From Thozetella sp. PMI_491 (taxonomy: Eukaryota > Ascomycota > Sordariomycetes > Chaetosphaeriales > Chaetosphaeriaceae), in assembly GCA_021432635.1 (NCBI GenBank), contig MU270041.1:80408-144407 (forward strand): 64,000 bases of DNA, given 5' to 3'. The translations under genes and the position numbers were made by a program. Of the stretch, positions 1-10,774 are shown one piece after another (positions within the stretch are counted from its first letter, which is position 1; the number at the start of each line of letters is the position of its first letter). The notes under the pieces are model-generated. The model did not search any database. It had not been told where the DNA came from and saw only the letters and a program-made list of their open reading frames with translations.

Positions 1-429
1 GTGGTCTTCGCTGTGGTCTTCGCCGTAGTCTTTGCGGTAGTCTTTGCTGTGGTCTTTGCCGTGGTCTTTGCCGTGGTCTTCGCCGTGGTCTTCGCCGTGG
101 TCTTGGGGGTTGTCTTCGCAGTGGTCTTGGCGGTGGTCTTTGCCGTGGTCTTCGCAGTGGTCTTGGCGGTGGTCTTCGCCGTAGTCTTCGCGGTGGTCTT
201 TGCCGTGGTCTTAGGGGTTGTCTTCGCGGTGGTCTTCGCCGTAGTCTTTGCGGTTGTCTTTGCTGTAGTCTTCACCGTGGTCTTCGCCGTGGTCTTTGCG
301 GTTGTCTTTGCTGTAGTCTTCACCGTGGTCTTCACCGTAGTCTTCACCGTAGTCTTCGCAGTGGTCTTCGCAGTGGTCTTTGCAGTGGTCTTGGCAGTGG
401 TCTTGGCAGTGGTCTTGGGGGTGGTCTTC
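1..429. repeat. 12-bp coding minisatellite, about 35 copies
   Basis: A 12-bp unit (plus strand gtggtcttcgcc and variants) is repeated without a break in phase up to about 429, reaching the window edge. Units differ mainly at third codon positions of the minus-strand KTTA reading (gcc/gcg/gca/gct for Ala), with a few amino-acid changes. The array therefore looks maintained as coding sequence. It probably varies in copy number between strains. Confidence 0.93.
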
Positions 430-746
430 TTGGTGCTTGTTGGTTTCTTCGTTGACGTGGGTTTCTTCGTTGACGTGGGCTTCTTCGTCGACGTGGTCTT
501 CTTAGTAGCCGTTGCCTTTTTGGTTGAAGTCTTTTTGGTGGCGGTTGGTTTCACGGAGGTCTTGGTCGAGGTACGTTTGGTAGTTGTAGTCTTCTTCGTC
601 GACGACGACGAATGTACAGCGACTGTGCGTACAACCTTGTGGATCGAGAGAGCTTGATCATTCCCTGCAACGGGTGCAGCGAGAACATCGGCGCTCGGTG
701 CGAACAGCAAGGCCAGAAGCCAGATGCCCTTGATGAGCCGAGTCAT
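1..746 (-). CDS. Secreted Lys-Thr-Thr-Ala repeat protein (C-terminus beyond window)
   Basis: The minus strand is open from an ATG at 746 to the left edge with no stop, so the gene is partial at its 3' end. The first ~23 residues (MTRLIKGIWLLALLFAPSAD, then VLA) form a clear signal peptide. A short linker follows, then a Ser/Thr/Lys-rich stretch (TSTKK and PTSTKK units), then from about residue 106 a perfect-period KTTA tetrapeptide repeat with occasional PKTT or VKTT units. I see no intron. The composition suggests a basic, Thr-rich, probably O-glycosylated wall or extracellular protein, which is inference. I do not recognise the family, and any folded C-terminal domain would lie outside the window. 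The plus strand of the same DNA is also open (Val-Val-Phe-Ala repeats), but it has no sensible start and no signal peptide. Confidence 0.8.
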   Translation of the reverse strand, partial: MTRLIKGIWLLALLFAPSADVLAAPVAGNDQALSIHKVVRTVAVHSSSSTKKTTTTKRTSTKTSVKPTATKKTSTKKATATKKTTSTKKPTSTKKPTSTKKPTSTKKTTPKTTAKTTAKTTAKTTAKTTAKTTVKTTVKTTVKTTAKTTAKTTAKTTVKTTAKTTAKTTAKTTAKTTPKTTAKTTAKTTAKTTAKTTAKTTAKTTAKTTAKTTPKTTAKTTAKTTAKTTAKTTAKTTAKTTAKTTAKT

Positions 747-869
747 GGTGCCGGTGTGTTTGGGAGTGCTGGTGTCCTCTGGTCAAGGAGCAATGGCAGC
801 CACAAGTGGCGGATGAAAAGAGAATATGGGTCGAGGGAGTATGAGTGTTGAGTGTGTCTGCTCTCATGT

Positions 870-3800
870 CAACTAACGACGGTGAGAGATGGGATCATTA
901 TATAGATTTCATCGGGTCGATCATGGTGACCATAGCATGCAGTATCTTAGATGCATCTGAAATTCCATCTAATCATTGCGTGTAGGCTACAAGCCGGTAC
1001 CCGGTAGGCGCCACCGCCAAGGCCGCTTCTAGAGGCCAGGCCGCGGGTTCCACGGAGAGCCAACGCCATGGTTTCTTAGACGGCTAGCAAGTGTCAACTA
1101 GTACAGGCTTACCCAGTTTAGTTACTGGAACCGGGAGGGCGGAATGTCTTTGTCTGGCCGCTGGGGTAAAGTATACTCGTTCCGCCGTGGGGCTTAGTAG
1201 GGCTCTATCTATCCTAGACGGCACAATAGTAGCAAACCTTGTTTCCCGAAGCCGACTACCGCGAGTGCGGTCCAGGAAACTTAGACGGATCACGGCTCTT
1301 GATTTGCGTGGCCCTAGAGTGTCTCGATGGTACTGCAGCCGTGGCTATGACTTGCGTTGATCAGCGAGGTCCCGAGCAGGTAACATAAAGTGCGGCAAGA
1401 GGCACATAGCATCGCACTTGGCAGAGACTCAGCTCGCAAGTCACATATAGCCTCTACGACTGCTATGTCCTCAAAGAGAGCCAAGGGAGTCGTCGGCTTG
1501 GCAAAGTATATCCATACATGAATATCGAGCCAACGAGCGTGTCGTTGCTCACATGGTCGTGAATGTGCCTGGTAGCTGCCACTTCGCTCTTATCTTAGAA
1601 ACCTTATTCGAAGGGTTGGACTTGGCCATTGTAGCGGTTTGCATGGTCCCTATGGCGTTAGTGAAGCGCTGGGTGAGCCACGTCTATTCCTATCTAGACC
1701 AGCGGAGACCCCGTGTTTCCAGAAATAAACTGAGCGGAGTACCGCGCATTAGGTGGCACAAGAGGGCTCTCTTTGTGCCATATATCTCCTATAAACCTTA
1801 TCACCTGGTCGTCTCCGCCCACCAAAGGACTAGGCCATCCGAAGGAATAAACGGCTTGGCGTTCCTATCGGGATAATCGTCCCGATCACTCGGCCTATAG
1901 ATTGGCGATGAATCAGAAGTGTAGACTAAGCGAAGCCCTAATGAAGCTACCTGCATCAGCTCTCGGCTTTTGAGTTGTTGATTTTCTGTTAGAATTAGAT
2001 CATAGTAACTTGAGGACTCTACATTGTCACCATAGGTGCTTGCGAGAAGAGTGTCCAAGTTCGAGATTCTCGATCCTATGCCTCCGATCCGACAACCCCC
2101 TTCCCGAGTTGAGCCGCAACGTCTAGATCTATTTTGAGCCGTGCCAAGCTGGCTGGGGTATGTAGCTTGGGCAGTAAGTCACTTAAACTTTCACTAATGT
2201 AGGACGGGGGCTAGGGCCGCGATCGCATGCCGCCTTCCGAGGGATCAGCGTGCGGCTTATTGCCGCGTGCATATGCGGGGGCCCTCTTTACCATAAACTA
2301 CCCTACCTAGGTGGGTAGATATCATACCCTGGGCACGATCCTTAGCAGCCATGATTGGCAGTACTCCTCCGTAAGCGAGACAAGAAGACACGATCTGGAC
2401 TGCCCCACTGGGACTCCCGTTCTCAGTTATAGTTCGGCCTATAATGCGCCCCGTCAGTTCCAGCATCTTCGCCACCCAAATACGTCATGTTGAACCCTCA
2501 TAGCTCGGAACTCAGCAGGGCCGGCGTAATGAACCCGGTAAATATCTGGCCTCTTGAGAGGTTGTCTGTATTATTTCAAATCCTGTGTCTTGTAGGTCTC
2601 CTGGAGAGGCAGTTCCGAAGGACTAGATTGCAGTTGTGAAGGAAAGCACGAACTGAAGAGGTAGTAGTGGTGTAGCAAAGGAAGAAAATACTATTCGACC
2701 TAGCTTACACGATCTCGATAGCAAGGATTAGGAACACGCTGGGGCTGCCCAGCCCAAAAGCTGGCAGGCCAATATAACCACAAATAGTAGCGTCAGCTGC
2801 TATATTTGCTTGTCTGAATATTTTTTTGTTTAGGTAACATTTGTAATGCCAGAGATATCAAGCTTTTGTATTAAGCTAATATAATAAAAAGAAGTGCCTT
2901 TGGAGTATGCAAAAACAGTATTCCCCATAGGAAGCAGGGGAACGTGTCATGAAAGTTTAGTAACGTTGTTTCGTTGCCTTTCGAGTAAATCACGCAGGCT
3001 AAACTCGTGGACCGCATATGCTGGCAGACCGGGACAATTAAATAGTCTTGGCGAGTCCTAATCTGCTTTTTTTGTCGGGGGTCGGGATGAATGGGAAGGA
3101 GGGGCGGCGAAGACTTGAATATGGTGTCCGTAGTAATAATACCTACCTTTGTTTCTAGTTGTGTGCCATACTTATAGGTGCAAGCTAGCTCCCACTTGAG
3201 CACCAATGTATGTAGAACAGGTATCGTTCGGCCAGAGCGTTCAGCATATACTGCCTCTTATATCTTCTCTGGGGTTCTTGTTTATCTGTGATATCATTAT
3301 AGGATGATTACAGCCTAAATTCCGAAGCACTACTTCCCCACTAGCACGAACCTTTGCAGATAGCCATCCTTGAACATGGCCCCCAAGATCCCTCGGCAAG
3401 CCTGGAAATGCGGGCGTGCGAAGAAGTCGCTCCGTCAACAACAATTCACCGGCAGCGAGCCATGAATTGCCTCCAAAGAGGTACCTCGAACTCTTGTTCC
3501 TGTTCTGCAAGGCAGAGAAGACACAGACAACTAAGCCATTTTGAAATAACATCCTGCAAGCCAACCCAGCCCTACATTGGCTCCCGGCATGGCCCGGCGA
3601 GCCGATCCTGTAGGGCCTTAATTTCTGCACCACACCCTTAGAAGCCCTCGCCGAGTCACCGCCTGCGCGCCGTCTACGAGAAACCCCTCTCGTTTCTGGC
3701 CGTCGCCATGGCTTAGAATACGGGAATTAACGTAACCGCATTAATATATCGATCCAATCCAGGCAAACTTATGGCCTATTCGGCCCGTAGCCTCGCTCAA

Positions 3801-6050
3801 CGGTCGTCTATGGTGCCGCTAATCTTGTCTTGGTCCAGGCACATCACTTGTGCCATGCGAATCACCGTTCACGCCCACCGACTGCCGAATTTTATTGTGC
3901 CGTCCGCAAGTTACCTGGGTCCTATGTACTGGGGTAGAGTCCTTGTCAACACATTCCGAATGCCCGCGTCTTGATGCCCAAGCAAACCCAACGGTCCTTC
4001 GTCTCCACTCTTCGGGCCCAGGCTCGGGCTCGGGCTCCGTTTAACTTGCTCTCGTCACGATTGTGGTGCCAGGGTTAAGCAGAAAGAAGGGATCTCCCGC
4101 CATATACTCGGCCTCAAAGTCCATGACTATATAACCGACTAAGGCCGGCCGGCCTTCCGGCTCCGTCTCTCCTCTTCGCTCTTCTTTCCGCCCTTCAAAC
4201 TGCTTCGTGGGTTCCTTTCTTTTTCACTTGTTCACACTCTCCTTCACATTTATATTCACACGAGTCTCCTAGTTCTTCTCATTGCTCGACGTTTTGGGTT
4301 CTCTTTCCTATATATATTACATCCCCATTGCCTCCTTGAAAGAGTTCTCGCCCGTCGATTTCTTTCCATTTTCCCTAGTGCAGTCCCTGCTTCCGTCACC
4401 ACCCACTGTCTCTTTCATACTCCACATGGGGGGTAGCGTCTCAGTCTTCATGACCTACCTGCCTTATATGCTTCCAGGCCGTGCCCTTGCCAGTTTTTAC
4501 TCTTCGCAGAATGGGTCGCATATCATCTCAACTATGCGAACTAAGACATGTTCCGCACTGCGATGAGGCGTGCCCGAGGCAACCAAAAGGCGGGGTACCT
4601 CAGCCTATGCCTGCAACCGTGAACCAGGCCGCCGATGCCGTGCAGATCGCCTAATTTCAGTATACTGACTGCATTGATTACAGACTCTCCCATTTCCAAG
4701 TTGGGTGCAGAGTGCAATGTACTTCCCGCAACGTGCGTTTCTCACCGAGGTTGATCTCCACTTCGGCAGAAGCGCCATTGGCTTCGGAGGGATGAGGCGA
4801 ACTCCTTTTCGGTGATACTCCTGGTTGACAAAGAGCTTGGCTGGATGATATGCAGCACCGGACATTCTGCGGTGCCATATGAACCGGGAATGCTCTGGGT
4901 GGTGGTTCCGGAGTCTCGAACGGGAAGATTTGAGCCACGATTCCTCGCGATACAAACATCGGTGGTCCGGCTTCACGACTCGCCGACTCAGGCTGCCCGG
5001 ATCTCGATGGGAGTTCATATGGCAATCTACATCGAGCAAATTTCCTAACAAGGCTATGGAGTTGTCTTGCTGCGCCGTTCGCACAGTATCTGAAGGCAGT
5101 AGGCTATACATTGCGCAGCATCACCATGCAATCAAGATCCAGCGTGGCGGGAGCCTGGAATCAGCTATTTTACCGACAGCTTCCTTTGCCCTTTCTATCC
5201 CAAGAGTGGCGTAGGAAGAACTCGTCACGGGACCGATAACGATGCCGGCTTGCAGAAGTCACTACAAGTCTCTCCTTAGCAGAGATGCAGGCGTTCTCAG
5301 CTGGCGTCTCGTGCCTTGCGAATCACCCCTCCGTCAGTTCAGGAACGAGCTCTACTCTAATCCTTTTCGTTTTCGTGTTTTTCTCTTAGCAAGACCGTCT
5401 CGATAGGGGATTTATAAGTGTATACGTCCCATTATCCTGTATTAGGTGAACTTTGGTTGTATAGCCCTTAGGGGTAGCCCGAGCCAGGTAATCCCAGCCG
5501 GTCTTTACCAACTAATAGTCATCCAGGTGTTACATCGATACCTCCGGCCGAGTTAGTCGTGCTACACCGTTGCCGGTGTCTCACTAGTATCTACCGAGCA
5601 TTGCCCCTTACTCTTGCGTTTAGCCCACCATTTCGGCAATATCTAAGAGAGCCAACCGGAGCACCCTACCGCACTTTCCGGTGCTATTTAGAGGCTATCA
5701 TCAGCTCCTACAACTGCATTTTGCAATTTGCTTTAGGCGAACAAATACTTCCGGGCACGATACTACCAACCGATAGAGTATACTCTTTCCCCGCCTGGTC
5801 CAGATCGATATCTGCTCCGCGTTATCATGCTGCCTAGTTACAGATCCGTCACGGAATCAATTCTGGGGCTTGCCTTGTGGCGATTCCTGAGTGTAGACAT
5901 AGGAGGCTCTAAATAAAAGAGCGAGAGAAGCCCGCTGGGCAGTCGGTGAAGTTCAGTTTGCGATCAACTTGTAACTTGGCATTGCTTTGTGTTACGTCCA
6001 ATACAAGTGGAAATCGATCTCTGATTTCATTAGATATATACAAATATTAT
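870..6050. other. Long stretch without a supportable gene
   Basis: Only short overlapping open frames on both strands are seen, none with a recognisable family, signal peptide or convincing splice structure. Base composition is more balanced than in the flanking genes. A TATA-like TATATAA at 4128-4134 is followed by a pyrimidine-rich tract to about 4400, which looks like a fungal promoter and leader. The only following ATG frame (4426-4566, 46 codons) is not convincing, so a non-coding transcript or a decayed gene is possible. I see no terminal repeats or transposase fragments. Confidence 0.5.
4128..4400 (+). promoter_or_regulatory. Possible core promoter with CT-rich leader
   Basis: A TATATAA box is followed about 20 bp downstream by some 250 bp of C+T-rich sequence, the usual look of a highly transcribed filamentous-fungal promoter and 5' leader. 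No downstream coding sequence was recognised, so this rests on base pattern only. Confidence 0.25.
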
Positions 6051-6072
6051 AAAAACTTTCAAAGCAAAAACC

Positions 6073-6746
6073 ATGCCAGGTGCTCAAAAACGCAGAAGCT
6101 CCTCAAAATCAACATCAAGACAAGGGACTTCCAACAACACTAACAGCCTACCTGAGGCTGTTAGTGGTTCAGGAATAGAGTCACCAAGTCTGGCGTTATC
6201 CTCAGAATCTCGACCAAGTGCCTACGAAAAGTAAGTGGTTGTTTGTCACTTGTCTATAGTGCCGTGAAATCTAACGCTCAATCGCTTAGTAGATCGAAAA
6301 GTTCCATCTCTCGGTCTTCTCGATCCAGGCCATCAACATCAAGCAGTCGTGGCACTGTTGAAGCTGGGCTAGAGGAATATAGGATGGACACCCTCTTTAG
6401 AAATACCCAGCTGGCAAACTCTACTTACCAGTGCGTCTCGCCTCATACCGGGCTCTTCACGGAAGAAGAACGTCAACGAAGGATGGAGGAGTACCTGTGC
6501 CAGATCATGGCTCCATTAGGACTTGAGCAAGACCCAACTTCCTTCAACTCTTCCGAGCCTACGCCTGGTAAGCTACCTTGATGAGATTCCGCGATTGCGT
6601 CACATATCTAATCAAAGTTAGATTCAGCCACGCAGTCATACCCCATGACCCTATCCACATGCGAGGATATCCAGGGAGCATCATCGAGCCATTGGGAAGA
6701 GGCACCCGAGAACGTCACTGGCCTGTATACCCTAAGAGAAGACTAG
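6073..6746 (+). CDS. Unrecognised small Ser/Arg-rich protein, three exons
   Basis: Exons are 6073-6230, 6290-6567 and 6622-6746; introns are 59 and 54 nt. Both introns have GTAAGT/GTAAGC donors, CTAAC or CTAAT branch points and TTAG acceptors. The exon sum is 561 nt, giving 186 residues. A TATAAAA-like element lies just upstream near 6050. The N-terminal half is basic and Ser/Arg-rich. The middle is a charged, probably helical stretch (GLEEYRMDTLFRN, then TEEERQRRMEEYL). The C-terminus is acidic. I do not recognise the family. It may be an orphan or the N-terminal remnant of a larger gene. The gene sits alone between two gene-poor stretches. Confidence 0.6.
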
Positions 6747-6749
6747 GGA

Positions 6750-7890
6750 TCATCGGCGCATCTCATTCAATGTAGATTATGCTTAGTCGACCAGTAATCG
6801 AGCACACAGGGCCGCTGGCATGAGAGCAAGCGTGTATATGGTTACTTTTGTCCCCTTTTAGCCGTCGCTAATTTGGCAAATGGGTGGATTGGTCGAAAGA
6901 ACAGGGGAGCCAGAGGATACCAGCCACTGCGATTGTTCCGGCTCATTTGTTACATACCTATATCAACTGCTTTTAAATTCTTGGCTATATCTCACCCCCG
7001 ACGGCTTGGGTTTCGGTGTTTAGCCACTGCGATGGCCAACTAGTGCGCCAAGTTGGTTTTGCTCATTAGCCAGCTTTTGTGCTGCAGCAGCACTGGAAAC
7101 CGGTTCATGTTATTGCTTGTCCGAGTCTAAATCCTACACAAGTCCATTTTCGGGGGCACACGCCGACGGAACGTTGTTACGTTGGAGTGGGGTGGTTGGG
7201 GGAGCAGGTAGTTCACGGGCCCCTTGGCAATGGACGCATCGGTATCAGGAAGCTGGAAATCGCAATCTCCCTCTCTTATCGATTTGGCTTGTGTAGCATG
7301 GATATGATGTCGTGCGAGCCAAGATAAAACCTCGCTTTGGACTTAATAGATAGTTATGTGATAAGATTGGGGCGTTTGGACCCCGATTGACGAAACCAAT
7401 AGGTGCAGTCATCGATTGCGTCAGCCAGAATGCAGGTAAAGTTAGGTAAGGAGAGGGCAATTGGCTGGGGGCGGGCAATCAAACCAGGGGCGGACAGCAG
7501 ACAGGATACGGATAAGAGACAAGCCAAGGCCTACGGACCCCAAAGTGCCGCTGTGCCGGAAGGAGGGCAGCCAAGGTGCAACCCCACGCCCAATTAGGCC
7601 GCGTCAATCCCGCACGTTAGGTGCCCGTGGAGTCTTTGGGGCTCCTGGTGCTCCCCGCCGGCTGGGGTCCCCTGCGGCCACCCGAGATTAGGTAATCAGG
7701 GGCAAACCAGGAACCCAGAAAATCGGGGATCAGAACTTCATCTCTCAACCCCGTCCGCTCGTCAAGGTGCATCACAGTCATTCCGGGGGGGCAACCCTCG
7801 TCTCGCTTTGTGAGTGTCGATCCACATCCGCCGCCGCCGCACGCGCCTGGGCCCAGCTAATGAGTGCAGCACGAAACTATTGCGGCTAGC
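6750..7890. other. Intergenic, nothing recognised
   Basis: About 1.1 kb between the small Ser/Arg-rich gene and the four-helix membrane protein. Its right end has an ATTGG (CCAAT-box) context near 7460 and serves as the promoter side of the next gene. Open frames here are short and unconvincing. Confidence 0.5.
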
Positions 7891-7897
7891 CCTGAGG

Positions 7898-8410
7898 ATG
7901 GGAGTCACGGGCGACGCCAACCGCGACGTACAAATTACGCTTCGCGCGTGGCTCACGCTGAGCGAAATCGCCAGCTTCGTCTTCCTGACGCACTTCTACG
8001 GCGGCCCGGCGCTATGGGGGACCAGCGTCACCGCCCCTTGCCTCTCGGCCGCCTTCGGCCTCGGCCTCGACGCCCTAGCCATTGCCGTCCTCGCCGGCCC
8101 CAAGGCCCTGAGGGTGCGCGCGTGGGGCATCTTATGGTTCTTCCTTGAAGTCGCCGCCTTCTCGCTGGTGCTATGGGGGTACATGGCCACCATCCGCTCC
8201 CACCATGGCCTGTCTTTCTGGCCGGGAGAGCCGCCCACCTGGCTCTCGTATCTCACCAACCAACGCTGGGTGTCGTGGGCCACCATCGCCATGCTTCTGC
8301 AGGTGCCCATCGTCGGGCTGAGGACCGCCCTGACCATTCGATCGTATCTGTCCTGGCGCCACGGCGGTCTGCGATGGGAGGAGACCATGGCAAGCACCAA
8401 GCGGCGATAG
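7898..8410 (+). CDS. Four-helix membrane protein, unknown function
   Basis: Single exon, 170 residues from the ATG at 7898; the frame is open further upstream but only from non-ATG codons. Four hydrophobic segments are visible: around WLTLSEIASFVFLTHF, LSAAFGLGLDALAIAVLAG, GILWFFLEVAAFSLVLWGYM and WVSWATIAMLLQVPIVGL. Short loops separate them, and the tail is basic and probably cytoplasmic (ends STKRR). The topology resembles small fungal MARVEL-like or integral membrane proteins, but I see no diagnostic motif. It is convergent with the RING-H2 gene to its right, with about 290 bp between stops. Confidence 0.65.
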   Translation: MGVTGDANRDVQITLRAWLTLSEIASFVFLTHFYGGPALWGTSVTAPCLSAAFGLGLDALAIAVLAGPKALRVRAWGILWFFLEVAAFSLVLWGYMATIRSHHGLSFWPGEPPTWLSYLTNQRWVSWATIAMLLQVPIVGLRTALTIRSYLSWRHGGLRWEETMASTKRR

Positions 8411-8696
8411 GGACCGACTTTCGCCGGCCGCCTCTGGCATTTCTAGAGCTCACATCTATGCCTTCAACATGGGCACGGCTGTCGTGCATCGGATTCCAGA
8501 GCGCGGTTTTCACATCATTTTTTTCATGCCTGGGACTTTCGCAGGAACTACATGGCTACCAGGAAGGACGACAAGACCGCAATACGCCAAACCCACGCCG
8601 CGCCTGTCACCACAGCACCCCCAGATATGCGCCTTGCCACCTCTAATCATACCAGGCACGGCGAGCTACCAAGCACCGCCACGTCAAGAGAGCGGC

Positions 8697-9503
8697 CTAG
8701 ATGCGGCGGTTCGATAGAACGGCCACGTGAGGCGGGGCTTGGGGCATGATATCCTCCGATGGGGGATGTAGGTCGGTTCGGCTTCGACGATACAAAAGGA
8801 ATTCGTTAGCGAGATTTCAAAATACAGCAGGGGCGACTCCATGGAAGAAATATTGGAGAATGTACCAGAGTGGGCACGTCCCGGACCACTCGAGCAGCCA
8901 TGTATCTATGCAGAGGGGGTGGAAGATGTGCAGGCAAGGCAGCCTCCGCACATCCACGCCCTCAACGAAATCATCTGCGCATATAACGCAGGCGGGCCTC
9001 TCCGAGCGTGAGTCGGGTTCTGCTAGCGCCGTCTTGCGGAGTGAGGCCCAAAATCTGGCCTGCCTAAGAGGAGTAATAGTCGGCTTCAGCTGGGGCACGT
9101 TCCCTCGGTTGAGATTATCGAGAACTGATTCATCGTTTCCCGTGTAACCATCCGGCTTCGCATTGGTAACCAGGGAGGCCTTCCCCGCTCTTGATGAAAT
9201 CAGGTGTGCTGCACAGAGCCGCATGTCTCCCGTGACACTGCCATGCCTCTTCGCAAGCTCGGGCTCGTACTTGATTATTGGAAACTTCTCTAGGGTAGCC
9301 CTATCTAAGAATCTGTGCGTGGCAGAGCGAGCATGTCTTCTACGCTGGAGTGTCTCCAGCGACCTCGCAGAGGCGTGCAAGCGCCGACCGTTGTAGATCA
9401 CCAAGGCAATGGCGAGAGCTAGCACAATACCCAGCGCGATTGAGACTGTTGGGGGCGTCTTTGAATCATCGACGGCAGGGGCTGGCGTCGTAGTAGGTGC
9501 CAT
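8697..9503 (-). CDS. RING-H2 zinc finger protein with one N-terminal membrane segment
   Basis: Two exons, 9503-8866 and 8781-8697, flank an 84-nt intron with donor GTACAT, branch GCTAAC and acceptor AAG; the product is 240 residues. Residues ~20-38 form one transmembrane helix after a Thr/Pro-rich start. The RING-H2 finger reads C172-x2-C175 ... C190-x-H192-x2-H195-x2-C198 ... C210-x2-C213. The final zinc-binding cysteine codon is split by the intron. An unspliced reading puts Trp there and then runs into an unrelated tail. The family acts as membrane-anchored E3 ubiquitin ligases; the substrate is unknown. The 27-residue C-terminus after the finger ends in VLSNRRI. Confidence 0.85.
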
Positions 9504-10770
9504 GCGTGGGAAGGTGTAGTAAAATGGTATGCTAGTCCGTCAAGAACAGACTGAGCAAACACGGATCAGATTTTTGTGAGTCGGTAAGAGATTCGCCAGT
9601 TTAACGCGCTTACTCAAATAATTGGTAGGGGAAGAGACGACAGATAGTCGCTCTCACGAGATGGGAGATGTGCGCGGGATATTATCATCCCCGGAGGCAG
9701 CTACCTGTAGCAAGCTCACATTCCAGTGCCGAACACGGCCACCTCACCTCGTCGACGCCGGCAGTGGAATTCACCCCTCAGATCTAACGTCTATACCCCG
9801 TGTAACTTGGATCTCTGGAGCAAATTGCTATGAGGGATATTCTGACGGGCTCGTAAATGCTACAAAGGGGAATGACCATGTCGATGCGCAACCGAGAGCC
9901 TGCTAGCCCCCGGGAGACGACGACTACCTATGCTCGTCGGGATACCTCAGTGGGAAATTTATGGACAGTCTCATATCGGTACGCGTTGCGATTGGAGATC
10001 TGGTAGTTCGTCGATAGGCTGGCCACTGAGACCGGGGGAACTTGCGTCTCCCGATCGTGCTCCACTTCAACTTCGTTTGCGTCAACCTACGAGGGACGCT
10101 TCCTTGCGCCTGGGAGGAATGCAGCCAATGAGATTTTACAACTTTAGGTAAGTCGTATAGATTCAACGACTACGGGAGACACGTGAATGATGTTCGAATG
10201 CTGTCGGGGCTTCACAAACGATGTTCTTTGGAGGCTGGGGTATGAGGCATTTTCCCCAACGGCGCTGGCCTAAATCAGGGAACTGGTTAACACGATAGTT
10301 ACGGCTCCATCCCTGAAGCGTACTTGGCCGTCCACCGTCGAATCAGATGTAGCGCGTCTCTAGGGATGGCGGCATCCGGATGGCGCTGCACACGGACCAG
10401 TGCAAATTAGGAGTAGCAACAAGAGTCGCACCATAGCTCATAACTAACTCATAGTGACAGACGACCTGGTTTGTCTGCTGACGAGGGATATTCTGCGAGG
10501 CCTCCAGAATACCCTTGATTTGACGCAGACTGTCTTGGGTATAGACGTCGTCCCCCCCTCCCCGTCCCTGGGAGCTTAGCCTTCATGCTGCAACTAGGAG
10601 GGCAGAACTCAAAGGTAAACAGAGCGCGAAGCCGGGGTGAAACACACCCCAGGGGCCCTCGAGGAAGCCCGTCAACTTGAAAATTCGATCTCCTTGGCTA
10701 GTCGAACACCTCGTTACCCGTTGAAATATGACACATATCTACATGACTTAAAATTGTTTCGTCGAATCAT
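9504..10770. other. Intergenic, nothing recognised
   Basis: About 1.3 kb between the RING-H2 promoter and the 3' end of the GNAT gene. Short open frames on both strands have no family resemblance and no paired splice sites. I see no repeat or RNA gene. Confidence 0.5.
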
Positions 10771-10774
10771 CTGG

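Noticed and set aside
1-657. Plus-strand Val-Val-Phe-Ala repeat protein
   Set aside because: It is the complement of the KTTA repeats. It has no start context or signal peptide, while the minus strand has a full signal peptide and a coherent secreted protein.
3241-3633. Minus-strand 130-codon frame
   Set aside because: No family resemblance, no splice partners, and an equally open plus-strand frame over the same bases.
4605-5111. Overlapping minus-strand frames of 115-168 codons
   Set aside because: Two frames on the same strand are open together and neither looks like protein-coding sequence.
8817-8865. C-terminal tail of the unspliced RING-H2 frame
   Set aside because: It is intron sequence; splicing at 8865/8782 restores the eighth zinc ligand.
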